From assembly GCA_948439995.1 (NCBI GenBank), contig CAOJNP010000005.1, positions 1-55,650 of the forward strand: DNA of 55,650 bases. Reading direction: 5' to 3'. This DNA is from an uncultured Erysipelotrichaceae bacterium. Its GTDB lineage: Bacteria; Bacillota_I; Bacilli_A; RF39; UBA660. Under the pieces are notes generated by a model. The model was not told where the DNA came from. It was given only the letters and a program-made list of their open reading frames with translations, and ran no database searches. Of this stretch, positions 23,675-32,221 are shown one piece after another (position 1 is the first letter of the stretch; every line of letters begins with the position of its first letter). The position numbers and the translations under genes were made by a program.

Positions 23675-24856
23675 ATGAAGAAAGTGATTGTAAACAAAAT
23701 AACACAAAAAAGTGTAGATTTTTATTCTATGATTATTGATCCTAGATTAATTGCTAAGTTAAGAAAAAAATATACAGCTGGAGAAAAGCAAGATGTTCAA
23801 CGCCCATGGATTGAAAATAAAGTAAAAGATATTAGTGAGTATGTCGCTGGAAAAACAATTGTAGAGAATAAAAAATCATTGGGATTGATTCCAAATGCTC
23901 CCATTATTAATGTAAAAAAAGATTTAAGAGTTCAACAAGAAGAGATTACTATTATTGGATCCAATGGTGATCGAAGAGTAGAAACGCAGTATTTTATTTT
24001 ATTTCCCGAAACGGACGAAGAAATTGAAAATTGTCAAAATCAATTAGAAATTATTGATGGACAACATCGTATTATTGCTTTTGATCAAAGTTATATGGAC
24101 CCTAATTTTTCTAATGATCAACCTTATGAAATGAATTTTAGTTTGTTTGATAATTTAACTGATAATCAAAGAAAAGAAATTTTTATGGTGACCAATGAAA
24201 AACAAGATAAGGTAGCAAAAAATTTACTTCGTTATATTAAGAAATCTCTTGGATTATTAATTGGAGAAGATAACATAACTTATGATATTTTAGATTATTT
24301 GAATAATGAATCTTCTTCCCCACTATACCAAAGAATTATGTTTGGAGCTGATAAAATAAAAAAAGGTTATCAGGAAACACAAATGTCAAAAATTTTTAAA
24401 TTATATGGAGCTAAAAAGTTTTTTGATAATTATGTAGAAAAGCAATATGAAGAGGAAGCTATTTCAACATTTGCTATGATTATCAATAATTATTTAGGAG
24501 CTTGGGAAATTGCTTCAAATGTATCTTTTCAAAATCCGGAATCGGATACTATTACAAAAATAAGTGGATTACGTTATCTTTTATATATTTTTCAAGATAT
24601 TTGTATTCAATTAATGAATCATCGAAAAAAATTAACAAAAGAAAATTTTTTAGAAATTATTAAATTATTTCCAAAAGCATTGGATTTAGAAAATGTAAAA
24701 TGTGTTTTTTGTGATGATCGTAGTAATGATTCTAGTAGTATTATGATTGAAAGAAGTTTAGCATTCCGTGGGGAAGGTGCTACCATTGCTTTAGCGAAAA
24801 AAGATGTTCAAAAAGTAATTTCTTATCACAATGGGGAAAATGGTATTTTATTATAA
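23675..24856 (+). CDS. DGQHR-domain protein (DndB/DpdB-like)
   Basis: 393 residues. The diagnostic motif IDGQHRI lies near residue 128, in the block QLEIIDGQHRIIAFDQ, followed by the family's FSLFDNLTDNQRKEIFMVTNEKQDKVAKNLL segment. DGQHR proteins include DndB, the regulator of phosphorothioate DNA modification, and DpdB of the 7-deazaguanine DNA system; many others occur alone with unknown roles. ATG 23675 is chosen for GAAAGGAAG upstream; the frame extends 14 codons further. The next gene, an HNH nuclease, starts on the base after the stop codon. No dnd or dpd modification genes are in the window. Confidence 0.8.
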   Translation: MKKVIVNKITQKSVDFYSMIIDPRLIAKLRKKYTAGEKQDVQRPWIENKVKDISEYVAGKTIVENKKSLGLIPNAPIINVKKDLRVQQEEITIIGSNGDRRVETQYFILFPETDEEIENCQNQLEIIDGQHRIIAFDQSYMDPNFSNDQPYEMNFSLFDNLTDNQRKEIFMVTNEKQDKVAKNLLRYIKKSLGLLIGEDNITYDILDYLNNESSSPLYQRIMFGADKIKKGYQETQMSKIFKLYGAKKFFDNYVEKQYEEEAISTFAMIINNYLGAWEIASNVSFQNPESDTITKISGLRYLLYIFQDICIQLMNHRKKLTKENFLEIIKLFPKALDLENVKCVFCDDRSNDSSSIMIERSLAFRGEGATIALAKKDVQKVISYHNGENGILL

Positions 24857-25333
24857 ATGAGACCAAATATAGATAATCAAAAATTTAAGCAATTTCTTTT
24901 AATAAAATTATTTGAAAGTTTTGTGAAAAACATGAAAGATCAAGCAAAAGAACAGCAAATACGTCTTCGCTTTTTAAACTCTTCTAATAAAATATTGGTT
25001 ACAAAAAATTTGTTTTTTGAACAATTTCATTATAGTTTAAATGAAGAAGAAGCTGCTTTTTTATATCAATATTTTCATGCATATTATATGAAACGAAAAC
25101 AACGTCAATTTTATGATAATCAAGAGCGTTTAATCCTTTTACATCATCAAAATTATGAATGCAATTTGTGTCATAAAGCAATTACATTATCGAATAGTGA
25201 ATTAGATCATATTATTCCATGGAGTATGGTTGGAGATGAATTAAAAAATAATTTACAAATGTTATGTATTTCTTGTAATCGGAGAAAAAATAAAAATATT
25301 ATCATACCGTTTCCTAATGCTATTTTGTTTTAA
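24857..25333 (+). CDS. HNH endonuclease
   Basis: 158 residues. The C-terminal ~65 form a zinc-structured HNH nuclease: CxxC in YECNLCHKAI (~residue 100), catalytic His in LDHIIPWS, Asn in NNLQMLC, and the second Cys pair in LCISCNRRKNK. The N-terminal ~95 are helical and unassigned, with no recognised specificity domain. ATG 24857 directly follows the TAA of the DGQHR gene with no gap, so translation is probably coupled. A defence or selfish-element nuclease is likely; target unknown. Confidence 0.85.
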   Translation: MRPNIDNQKFKQFLLIKLFESFVKNMKDQAKEQQIRLRFLNSSNKILVTKNLFFEQFHYSLNEEEAAFLYQYFHAYYMKRKQRQFYDNQERLILLHHQNYECNLCHKAITLSNSELDHIIPWSMVGDELKNNLQMLCISCNRRKNKNIIIPFPNAILF

Positions 25334-25336
25334 GTG

Positions 25337-25365
25337 GAATAATTTTTTTTTTATAAACATATCTT
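25337..25365 (+). promoter_or_regulatory. Candidate sigma-E promoter of spoIVA
   Basis: GAATAAT (25337-25343), 14-base spacer, CATATCTT (25358-25365), close to the mother-cell sigma-E pattern. The predicted start leaves a ~20-base leader with GAGGT before ATG 25391. Inference from consensus only. Confidence 0.45.
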
Positions 25366-25390
25366 TTGGTAGATTAGAAAGAGGTAAGTT

Positions 25391-26869
25391 ATGGAGAAGA
25401 TTGATTTACTAGAAAGTATTGCTAAACGTGGCAATGGAGAAATTTATTTGGGAGTAGTAGGAGCTGTTCGTACTGGAAAAAGTACTTTTATTAAACGTTT
25501 TATTGAAAATTTAGTCGTACCAAATATTCAAGATGAAATTGAAAAAAAACGTTGTTTGGATGAAATCCCTCAAAGTGCACAAGGTAAAACGATTATGACA
25601 ACGGAACCAAAATTTGTGCCATCAAGTGGTGCTAAAATAGAAGTTGAAAATTTTAGTGCAGAAATTAAATTGGTTGATTGTGTAGGCTATGTCATTCCAA
25701 ATAGTAATGGATATGAAGATGTTGATGGAAATCCAAGAATGGTAAAAACACCTTGGTTTAGTGATTCTGTTCCATTTGTTGAAGCCGCAGAAATTGGAAC
25801 GGAAAAAGTAATTCGTGACCATTCTACCATAGGTATTGTAGTAACGACAGATGGATCTTTTGGAGAACTTACACGAAATGATTACATCGAAGCAGAACAA
25901 AAGGTAGTAATGGAATTAAAAAGTATTGGAAAACCATTTATCGTCGTATTAAATACTTCAAAACCAAATAGTAGCGAGGCGAAAGCTTTATCAAGAGAAT
26001 TAAAAGAAGCTTATGAAGTACCTGTTATGCCAATTAGTGTAGAAGAAATGAATGAAATAGATATTATGGAAATTTTAAAGCAAGCTCTTTATGAATTCCC
26101 AATTTTAAATATTGAAGTGAATATTCCAGAATGGGTTCATGTTCTTTCCAATTCTCACGACATTAAAAAACATTATTTAGAAAAAATTCGTGAAAGTGTA
26201 ACGGAAGTTACCAAAGTAAGAGATGTAGAAATGATTTTAGAACATTTTAAAGATAGTGAAATTATTTCAAATGCTTATATCGGTGAGTTAGATACTGCAA
26301 ATGGGTCAGTTACTATTAATTTAGAGAGTGATGATTCTCTTTACCAAGAAGTTTTAAAAAGTATGATGGGTGATAGTGTAACAACAAAAGCTGGACTTTT
26401 AAAGATTTTTGCAACTTATAGTGATGGTAGAGAAGAACTTGATAATATGAAACAAGCTATTAAAATGGCAAAAAGTACTGGTTATGGTATTGTTTATCCT
26501 ACTTTAAAGGATATGAAATTACAAACGCCAGAAATTATAAAACAAGGAAGTCGTTATGGAGTAAGATTAAAAGCAGTAGCAAGTAGTATTCACTTAATGA
26601 GAGTAGATGTAGAAAGTACGTTTGAACCAATTATAGGAAGTGAATTACAAAGTAAAGAATTAATTAATTATTTGATGAAAGATTATGAAAAAGATCCTTC
26701 TAGTATTTGGAAAAGTGAGATTTTTGGACGTAGTTTGGATGTCATTGTAAAAGAAGGAATACAGGCAAAATTATCCATTATGCCAGAAAATACCCGCTAT
26801 AAATTAAGCCAAACGGTTACTAAGATTGTCAATAAAGGGTCAAATAATCTGATTGCAATTGTACTTTAA
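25391..26869 (+). CDS. spoIVA: Stage IV sporulation protein A, coat-basement ATPase
   Basis: 492 residues, the length of Bacillus SpoIVA. Walker A GAVRTGKST (~residue 24), followed by the family's KFIKRFIENLVVPNI-like segment and LVDCVGYVIP as the Walker B-like region; also NGYEDVDGNPRMVKTPW and NTSKPNS. The C-terminal end (NKGSNNLIAIVL) is the conserved membrane-anchoring tail. It polymerises with ATP on the forespore surface as the coat's base. hup follows, as in Bacillus. Confidence 0.97.
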   Translation: MEKIDLLESIAKRGNGEIYLGVVGAVRTGKSTFIKRFIENLVVPNIQDEIEKKRCLDEIPQSAQGKTIMTTEPKFVPSSGAKIEVENFSAEIKLVDCVGYVIPNSNGYEDVDGNPRMVKTPWFSDSVPFVEAAEIGTEKVIRDHSTIGIVVTTDGSFGELTRNDYIEAEQKVVMELKSIGKPFIVVLNTSKPNSSEAKALSRELKEAYEVPVMPISVEEMNEIDIMEILKQALYEFPILNIEVNIPEWVHVLSNSHDIKKHYLEKIRESVTEVTKVRDVEMILEHFKDSEIISNAYIGELDTANGSVTINLESDDSLYQEVLKSMMGDSVTTKAGLLKIFATYSDGREELDNMKQAIKMAKSTGYGIVYPTLKDMKLQTPEIIKQGSRYGVRLKAVASSIHLMRVDVESTFEPIIGSELQSKELINYLMKDYEKDPSSIWKSEIFGRSLDVIVKEGIQAKLSIMPENTRYKLSQTVTKIVNKGSNNLIAIVL

Positions 26870-26900
26870 AGAGAAAAACTGTAAATTTTTCTCTTTTTGC
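26868..26900 (+). terminator. Intrinsic terminator of spoIVA
   Basis: AAAGAGAAAAA/TTTTTCTCTTT, 11-bp stem (26868-26878 with 26886-26896), continuing into T. Confidence 0.8.
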
Positions 26901-26983
26901 TTGACTTTCTAAGCCTCTTTTTGCTAACCTTAATATGTAAGGATTATCCTTATAAATCGTTAGAAAATGGGAGGTCGACATAA

Positions 26984-27256
26984 ATGTCAAAAAAGGATTT
27001 AGTTGAAAGAATTGCTGAAAAAGCAAATATGTCAAAAGCAGAAGCAGAACGTGCTTTAGATGCTACTTTAGAAAGTATTACTGAAGGATTAAAAGAAAGT
27101 GGAGAAGTTACTTTAGTTGGATTTGGAAAATTTAGTGCAAAAAAACGTGCAGCACGTGATGGAATTAATCCATCAACAAAAGAACCAATCAAAATTCCTG
27201 CTAAAACAGTTGCTTCATTTAAAGCTGGAAGCAAATTGAAAGACGCTATTAAATAA
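26984..27256 (+). CDS. hup: DNA-binding protein HU
   Basis: 90 residues, full length, with KKDLVERIAEKANMSKAEAERALD, the VTLVGFGKFS hinge and the DNA-binding arm (RAARDGINPSTKEPIKIPAKTVASFKAG). Chromosome-compacting histone-like protein. GGGAGGTCG precedes ATG 26984. It has its own terminator. Confidence 0.97.
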   Translation: MSKKDLVERIAEKANMSKAEAERALDATLESITEGLKESGEVTLVGFGKFSAKKRAARDGINPSTKEPIKIPAKTVASFKAGSKLKDAIK

Positions 27257-27286
27257 TTTTGATTCTTTTTATTAGAAAGATATTTT

Positions 27287-27315
27287 AACCAATGTATGAT
27301 ACATTGGTTTTTTGA
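27287..27315 (+). terminator. Intrinsic terminator of hup
   Basis: AACCAATGTA paired with TACATTGGTT, then TTTTTT. No gene lies in the remainder of the gap to cdsA. Confidence 0.85.
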
Positions 27316-27450
27316 TCTTAATAATTCCAACATTAAAATCTTTTAAAAATATCTTGATCGGTTAAATTTGAGAAATTTTGGTTTATTAAATGTAAATTTT
27401 AGAGGAAATTGTATTTTTTAGTTAACTTATGTTAACTTTTTTTGTTTTAT

Positions 27451-27480
27451 TTGACTATATTTTTAAAAAAATAGTATACT
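27451..27480 (+). promoter_or_regulatory. Promoter of cdsA-rseP
   Basis: TTGACT (27451-27456), 18-base spacer, TATACT (27475-27480). A direct GTTAAC pair lies just upstream (27421 and 27431). Confidence 0.75.
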
Positions 27481-27506
27481 TAATTATAGAAAGTAGGAAG
27501 TGCAAT

Positions 27507-28304
27507 ATGTTTAAAAGAATACTTAGTGCTGTTTTTCTAATTTTAATTGCGATTCCATTAATTGTGACAGGTGGTAAAGTTTTTGCTATAGCAATTGGAA
27601 TAATTGGAATTCTAGCTTTAAAAGAAATGATTGATTTAAAAAAGAAACAAGGAACTATTCCAATTTTTATGAAAATGATATTTTATATTAGTTTACTTTG
27701 TATCATATATTTGATTCCTTTTGATTTTTCGGATTCTGTTGGACTGAATTTTCGACTTTTTAATTTGATATTGCTTTTCTATTTATTTCCAACCTTATAT
27801 TATCATCATAAAAATATATATTCAACGAAAGATGCCTTTTTATATTTTACTATCACTTTACTGTTAGGACTTGCTTGTCATGGTATTATTGTTCTTCGAT
27901 TTCATAATATATGGTTATTTTTATCGATTATTTTAATTCCAATTTTAACGGATACCTTTGCTTTGTTTTTTGGAAAAATGTTTGGAAAGCATAAGCTATC
28001 ACCTAATATAAGTCCTAATAAAACATGGGAAGGTAGTATTTGTGGAACGATTTGTGCTACAATAATTAGTAGTGGATTTTATTATTTTGTAATGAAACCT
28101 ACTACAGTTGGTAATTGGATTGTATTACTTTTCTTTTTGACTATAGTAAGTCAATTGGGAGATTTATTTTTTAGTACTATTAAACGTGAAAATGGTATTA
28201 AAGATTTTTCTAATTTAATTCCAGAGCATGGAGGCGTTTTAGATCGTTTTGACAGTATTATTTTTACAATCTTAGCGTTTGTTTTATTTATTGCATATTT
28301 TTAA
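27507..28304 (+). CDS. cdsA: Phosphatidate cytidylyltransferase
   Basis: 265 residues, seven or eight membrane helices. The C-terminal signature is [28 protein letters not shown], and [33 protein letters not shown] is the other conserved block. Makes CDP-diacylglycerol for phospholipid synthesis. ATG 27507 follows AGGAAG; the frame opens 26 codons earlier across the promoter, so that start is excluded. rseP follows after 13 bases. The uppS and dxr genes found with these in Bacillus are absent. Confidence 0.95.
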   Translation: MFKRILSAVFLILIAIPLIVTGGKVFAIAIGIIGILALKEMIDLKKKQGTIPIFMKMIFYISLLCIIYLIPFDFSDSVGLNFRLFNLILLFYLFPTLYYHHKNIYSTKDAFLYFTITLLLGLACHGIIVLRFHNIWLFLSIILIPILTDTFALFFGKMFGKHKLSPNISPNKTWEGSICGTICATIISSGFYYFVMKPTTVGNWIVLLFFLTIVSQLGDLFFSTIKRENGIKDFSNLIPEHGGVLDRFDSIIFTILAFVLFIAYF

Positions 28305-28317
28305 GGAGGAAATTATT

Positions 28318-29361
28318 ATGTGGTTTATTACATTATTATTATTAATTGTTATCTTAGGAATTATTATTTTAGTTCATGAATTTGGACATTTTATTACTGC
28401 TAAAAAAAGTGGTGTTTATATTTATGAATTTTCTATTGGTATGGGTCCTGTTATTCATAAACACAAAGGTAAAGATGGGATTTATTATAATATTCGAGCA
28501 TTTCCAATTGGTGGTTTTGTTTCGATGGCTGGTGAAATTTATGAGGATGATGGAAAAATTTCTCATGATAAATTTTTATGCAATAAACCTTGGTATCAAC
28601 GTCTTATGATTTTAGCTGCAGGAGTATTTAATAATTTTGTTTTAGCGTTTGTCGTTTTATTTTTTCTAGCTCTCATTTGGGGTCCGACTCCAATTACTCC
28701 AATTTTAGGTGAAATTCAAAGTGAATCTGCTGCGATGGAAGCAGGTTTACAAGAAGGTGATCAAATCGTTGCGATTAATGGTCATAAAGTAAAATCGTGG
28801 GATATTGCCCAAATTTATTTATACTACAAAAATGAAAGTAATGTATATCAATTTAAAATTTTACGAGATGGAGTAGAAAAAGAAATCAAAATTACTCCAA
28901 AAACAGTTCAAGAAGGGGAAAAAGAACATCAAGTATTTGGATTTAAAATTGCAAATAATAGTGAGACAGGATTTTTTTCTTATATAAAATATGCATGGCA
29001 AAAGTTTTGGACCATTATTCAAAGTATGATTGTTACTTTAGGTGGCTTATTTACTGGAAAATTGTCTGTAAAAGCTTTATCTGGTCCAGTGGGAATGTAT
29101 CAAGTAGTTGGACAAAGCATACAATATGGTATTAGTCAAATTCTATATTTAATAGCTTTATTAAGTATTAATGTAGGCTTTTTAAATATTTTGCCATTTC
29201 CAGCGTTTGATGGTGGTAGAATTTTCTTTATGATAATTGAAAGAATAAAAGGAAGTAAAATAAATCCAAAATGGGAAAACACAATCAATAATGTAGGCTT
29301 CATTTTATTGATGATTTTGATGGTATATATTACTTTGCAAGATATCTTAAATTTATTTTAG
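28318..29361 (+). CDS. rseP: Site-2 intramembrane metalloprotease RseP (RasP)
   Basis: 347 residues. Zinc motif HEFGH in the first membrane helix (LVHEFGHFITAKKSG), a PDZ domain (~residues 120-195, GEIQSESAAMEAGLQEGDQIVAING) and the third ligand in NILPFPAFDGGRI. It cuts membrane-bound anti-sigma factors and signal-peptide remnants. AAGGAGG precedes ATG 28318; the 13 upstream codons overlap cdsA. Confidence 0.95.
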   Translation: MWFITLLLLIVILGIIILVHEFGHFITAKKSGVYIYEFSIGMGPVIHKHKGKDGIYYNIRAFPIGGFVSMAGEIYEDDGKISHDKFLCNKPWYQRLMILAAGVFNNFVLAFVVLFFLALIWGPTPITPILGEIQSESAAMEAGLQEGDQIVAINGHKVKSWDIAQIYLYYKNESNVYQFKILRDGVEKEIKITPKTVQEGEKEHQVFGFKIANNSETGFFSYIKYAWQKFWTIIQSMIVTLGGLFTGKLSVKALSGPVGMYQVVGQSIQYGISQILYLIALLSINVGFLNILPFPAFDGGRIFFMIIERIKGSKINPKWENTINNVGFILLMILMVYITLQDILNLF

Positions 29362-29387
29362 TTAAACTTTTCGTTTAACTTTTTTTA
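29361..29387 (+). terminator. Intrinsic terminator of cdsA-rseP
   Basis: GTTAAAC/GTTTAAC stem with TTTTC loop, then seven T. Confidence 0.85.
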
Positions 29388-29396
29388 TGGTATTAT
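29388..29396 (+). promoter_or_regulatory. Extended -10 promoter of the 29421 gene
   Basis: TGGTATTAT directly after the preceding T tract; no clear -35. AGGGTGG precedes the ATG. Confidence 0.45.
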
Positions 29397-29420
29397 AGTG
29401 TTAATTTTAAGGGTGGTTAT

Positions 29421-30305
29421 ATGCAAGTAATCAATGTTCAATATCATGGTGTAACAGTAAATGCGTACGAGGTTTTATACGTCTTAGGAATCGATTTTCA
29501 AATATTTCAAGAAATTTCTCAAAAAAAACCTTCTTGTCAAGAAGCGTTTGATTTATTAATTTCGTTTCATAATAGTGATCCAGAATTGTTAAAATCAAAA
29601 CTTCCAGCGAAAGATGTCATTTTAAAATATTATCTTTCTATCAATGAATTTTGCATCAAACACAAAATTAAAAACAATGCATTTAGTAGATTGTTAAATC
29701 GGAATCAATCTTTATCTTTTGGGAGTATTCTTTCTAAATATCTTCTTTGTGACGAAGAATATAATTATACTTTTAAAAATGTTTATTGTGGAGTATCCAT
29801 GGAAGCTATTTGTGTTGAATTTCAAATCAATTACAAAGAATTTTCAAAATTTTTTGATCGTTCGAAGCCTTTTGAAGAACAAATCTTGTTTTTTTATATT
29901 ATGCATTTAAATATTCCAAAAGAAGTAAAAGCGGATATTGCTGCTAATATTTCAATGTTATTTGAATATCAAGAAAAAATAGTTTCTCTTTTTTTTCCAA
30001 AAGAAAACATTTATTCTGATGTTCTTCATTGTTGTTATGAATTATTAGATGCTTTGAATGCTTATTATATTGCTGATTATTTTAAAAATGGTTGGTTGGA
30101 ATCTTATTATAGATATATGGCTACATTAAAAAAGACTAGTTTAAATAAAACTCGTTTACCGCTTGAAAAAGAAGCTTATCGTCAATTTTTATTTTTAAAA
30201 TATAATTATTCTGAAGAAGAGTTAAAAATGTTAGAAGCAGAATTTTATTCAGATTATACATTAGTACAAGATGTTTGGATTTACAAACGTGTTAAAATAA
30301 TTTAA
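29421..30305 (+). CDS. Protein of unknown function
   Basis: 294 residues, no signal peptide or membrane helix, largely helical and rich in Tyr/Phe. Several segments look like repeated helix-turn-helix-like units (NEFCIKHKIKNNAFSRLLNRNQSL and AICVEFQINYKEFSKFFDR resemble each other), which might indicate a DNA- or protein-binding role. No family recognised. tRNA-Arg lies 33 bases downstream with its own promoter-like sequence. Confidence 0.65.
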   Translation: MQVINVQYHGVTVNAYEVLYVLGIDFQIFQEISQKKPSCQEAFDLLISFHNSDPELLKSKLPAKDVILKYYLSINEFCIKHKIKNNAFSRLLNRNQSLSFGSILSKYLLCDEEYNYTFKNVYCGVSMEAICVEFQINYKEFSKFFDRSKPFEEQILFFYIMHLNIPKEVKADIAANISMLFEYQEKIVSLFFPKENIYSDVLHCCYELLDALNAYYIADYFKNGWLESYYRYMATLKKTSLNKTRLPLEKEAYRQFLFLKYNYSEEELKMLEAEFYSDYTLVQDVWIYKRVKII

Positions 30306-30320
30306 ATTTCATTTTATTTA

Positions 30321-30329
30321 TGTTATGAT
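30321..30329 (+). promoter_or_regulatory. Extended -10 promoter of tRNA-Arg
   Basis: TGTTATGAT sits nine bases before the mature tRNA 5' end. Confidence 0.5.
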
Positions 30330-30337
30330 TTTGGTAG

Positions 30338-30414
30338 GTTCCTGTAGCTCAGTTGGATAGAGCGTTTGCCTCCGGAGCAAAAGGTCATGGGTTCAAATCC
30401 CTTCAGGAACACCA
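30338..30414 (+). tRNA. tRNA-Arg (anticodon CCG)
   Basis: A full cloverleaf: acceptor stem GTTCCTG/CAGGAAC, D-arm TAGCTCAGTTGGATAGAGC, anticodon loop CTCCGGA with CCG at 34-36 reading CGG, T-loop GTTCAAATC, and an encoded CCA end. Confidence 0.95.
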
Positions 30415-30451
30415 ATTATGCTTTCTCATTTTTTCATTATAAAAGTAAAAA

Positions 30452-30477
30452 AGAATCGAAAGATTCTGCTTTTTTTA
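30452..30477. terminator. Bidirectional terminator
   Basis: AGAATC-GAAA-GATTCT stem with an A run on the left and T run on the right. It serves tRNA-Arg on the plus strand and the carboxypeptidase gene on the minus strand. Confidence 0.85.
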
Positions 30478-31434
30478 TTGTTCTAAATAATAGGCATAAT
30501 ATTCATCAAATGTAATTTGTTCTTCTTGAATTTTATTGGCAATATCAATACCAACATATCTCCAATGCCATGATTCAAAATTATATCCTGTTAAATATTC
30601 TTTTCCTTCTGGATATCGTTCAATAAAACCATATTCATGAGCATGTTCTTTTAACCATTGATAAGCTTCACTATCTTTAAAGTTTGTTGTAGTGGTATTT
30701 CCTGGACTAAAAATATCAATGGCTAAACCAGTTTCGTGTTCGGAATGTCCTGGTCTTGCCGCTTGATTATCTGCTCTTTTTAGACCATAACTATTTTTTA
30801 AATTGTTATAAGTTGCTTCTTGTGATTGGTAATCACGATAACTTGAATTAATAATCAGCTTAATGTTTTGTTCTTCTGCTTTTTGATACATATTTAAAAA
30901 CGAATCATAAGCTTCTTTGGTAATTTGATTTTTTCCATAACAATACCAATTACTAACCAAAGTTAAATTTTCAGGCGTATAATCATTTTTTAATTGATAA
31001 TACTTATTTACTAATATTAAATTTTCTTTTGTCGTATCTGCTTCTGTCGTTGTTTCATACCACTCTTGATTGGCATGTACATTTACCATCGCAATAATAT
31101 CATACATTCCTTTATTTTTATTCTTTTCATAAAATTCTATATATTGATCTAAATTTTTTTCTAAATAATATTTTTCTGTTATGATCGAAATGAGATAATC
31201 TTTTTTTTCTTGATTTAATAGTTCTATTATTTTTTCTTCTTTTATTTTTTCTAGAAGGATTGTTGTTTCTTCTTTTGTATAACCTTTTTCTAACAATTTA
31301 AATTCATGGGTTTGACGATATTTATAATCGTTATAATATTGTATACCTAAAATGGTTATTACAAAAATAGTAACCATTCCTGCAAAGAAGTAGATTGCTT
31401 TTTTTTTGATTTTTAATTGATTTCCAATTTTCAT
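30475..31434 (-). CDS. Membrane-anchored D-alanyl-D-alanine carboxypeptidase (VanY/DdcY, M15B)
   Basis: 319 residues. A basic start then one membrane helix (~12-31) anchors the protein outside. The C-terminal M15 peptidase has SSYRDYQSQ, zinc motif HETGLAIDI within ARPGHSEHETGLAID, and the final ligand in ESWHWRYVG. It trims D-Ala from peptidoglycan stem peptides. The middle ~100 residues are an extra helical linker. AAGGATGTG precedes the ATG. A chromosomal cell-wall enzyme is more likely than vancomycin resistance, since no van genes are near. Confidence 0.9.
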   Translation of the reverse strand: MKIGNQLKIKKKAIYFFAGMVTIFVITILGIQYYNDYKYRQTHEFKLLEKGYTKEETTILLEKIKEEKIIELLNQEKKDYLISIITEKYYLEKNLDQYIEFYEKNKNKGMYDIIAMVNVHANQEWYETTTEADTTKENLILVNKYYQLKNDYTPENLTLVSNWYCYGKNQITKEAYDSFLNMYQKAEEQNIKLIINSSYRDYQSQEATYNNLKNSYGLKRADNQAARPGHSEHETGLAIDIFSPGNTTTTNFKDSEAYQWLKEHAHEYGFIERYPEGKEYLTGYNFESWHWRYVGIDIANKIQEEQITFDEYYAYYLEQ

Positions 31435-31475
31435 CTTTTCACATCCTTATTTTAAATTATTATAACATAATTTTT

Positions 31476-31504
31476 TTGACAAAAAGAATAATTCATTGTA
31501 TAAT
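31476..31504 (+). promoter_or_regulatory. Consensus promoter of the 31539 gene
   Basis: TTGACA (31476-31481), 17-base spacer, TATAAT (31499-31504): a perfect sigma-A promoter, the strongest in the window. It rules out the ORF start that overlaps it at 31476. Confidence 0.9.
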
Positions 31505-31538
31505 TTTGTTAATGTATCATAGAGTAGGTGAAAGTAGT

Positions 31539-31898
31539 TTGAACACAAATAAAATGATATTAAAATATTGCCCTAATTTTAATCGTATTATTAATTTAGA
31601 TTATTATGAGGATGATATTTTAACTGGAAAATTAATTAATATTTATGAAAAATTTATTTTTTCGACTGATATTGATGATGAAAATGGTATGAATTTAGTT
31701 CATAAAATTGATCATGTATTAGGAAAATATATTGATGATTATACATTTCGAAAAGAATTACAAGCAGAAATATTCCGAGTTAAGGTAGATAAACCAAAGT
31801 CAAATATTTTGTTAACTATTGTAGAAAATATTATTCGAATTTTTGATAAATATCAAGAGGATTCTACAAGAAAAATTTACATATCAAGATGGATTTAA
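31539..31898 (+). CDS. Small protein of unknown function
   Basis: 119 residues from a TTG start at 31539, supported by AGGTGAAAG 7 bases upstream and by a consensus promoter ~35 bases before it. Soluble, acidic-to-neutral, with LTGKLINIYEKFIF and LLTIVENIIRIFDKYQED helices. No family recognised. The strong promoter suggests a well-expressed product. Confidence 0.55.
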   Translation: MNTNKMILKYCPNFNRIINLDYYEDDILTGKLINIYEKFIFSTDIDDENGMNLVHKIDHVLGKYIDDYTFRKELQAEIFRVKVDKPKSNILLTIVENIIRIFDKYQEDSTRKIYISRWI

Positions 31899-31956
31899 GT
31901 TAAATATTTTTCTTTCAAAATTTTTTCTTTTGTCAATTTTAACGATATAATTACAT

Positions 31957-31991
31957 TAGCCCACAGAAAACGAGTTTTTCTGTTTTTTTTT
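31957..31991 (+). terminator. Terminator preceded by TAGCCCACAGAA
   Basis: ACAGAAAA/TTTTCTGT stem (31963-31970 with 31976-31983) and eight T. A TATAAT at 31946-31951 lies only a dozen bases before it, so it could end a very short RNA as well as the upstream gene. The 12-mer TAGCCCACAGAA recurs at 32665. Confidence 0.6.
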
Positions 31992-32067
31992 GGTAGATTA
32001 TGAGTGTCAAATTAATTTTTGGCAAAAAGCAACAAATTATTACAAGCTTGTTGTGATATTTTTTACA

Positions 32068-32207
32068 AGGTAATTAGAAGGCGGAGAGTCTTCGTCCGTC
32101 AACGCTCATATTTTATGGGTCCGAGTAGGTATCTGCCGAAAGAAGATATGTGGAGTTGAAGTTCCACCTAGTTGCCTGAGCCCTGTAGCAATACAGGGTT
32201 TCTTTTT
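32068..32207 (+). ncRNA. Structured non-coding or leader RNA with a multi-helix junction and terminator
   Basis: The sequence folds by eye into a closed domain. P1 is 10 bp (32068-32077 with 32168-32177, two G-U). Inside it are four hairpins: GGCGGA/TCCGTC (32080-32100), CTCATA/TATGGG (from 32105), TATCT/AGATA (from ~32130) and GTGGA/TCCAC (32150-32167). It is followed by CCCTGTA-GCAA-TACAGGG (32181-32198) and TTTCTTTTT, an intrinsic terminator. The ribosome site AAGGAG of the 32222 gene starts right after the T tract, so the RNA could be an attenuating riboswitch for that gene or a separate small RNA. It is not one of the common riboswitches I know by heart; the raiA RNA motif of Firmicutes is a candidate I cannot confirm. 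Confidence 0.65.
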
Positions 32208-32221
32208 AAGGAGAATTATCG

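Noticed and set aside
30475-31434. Vancomycin-resistance VanY
   Set aside because: No vanH/A/X or vanRS genes nearby; a chromosomal D,D-carboxypeptidase with a membrane anchor is the ordinary reading.
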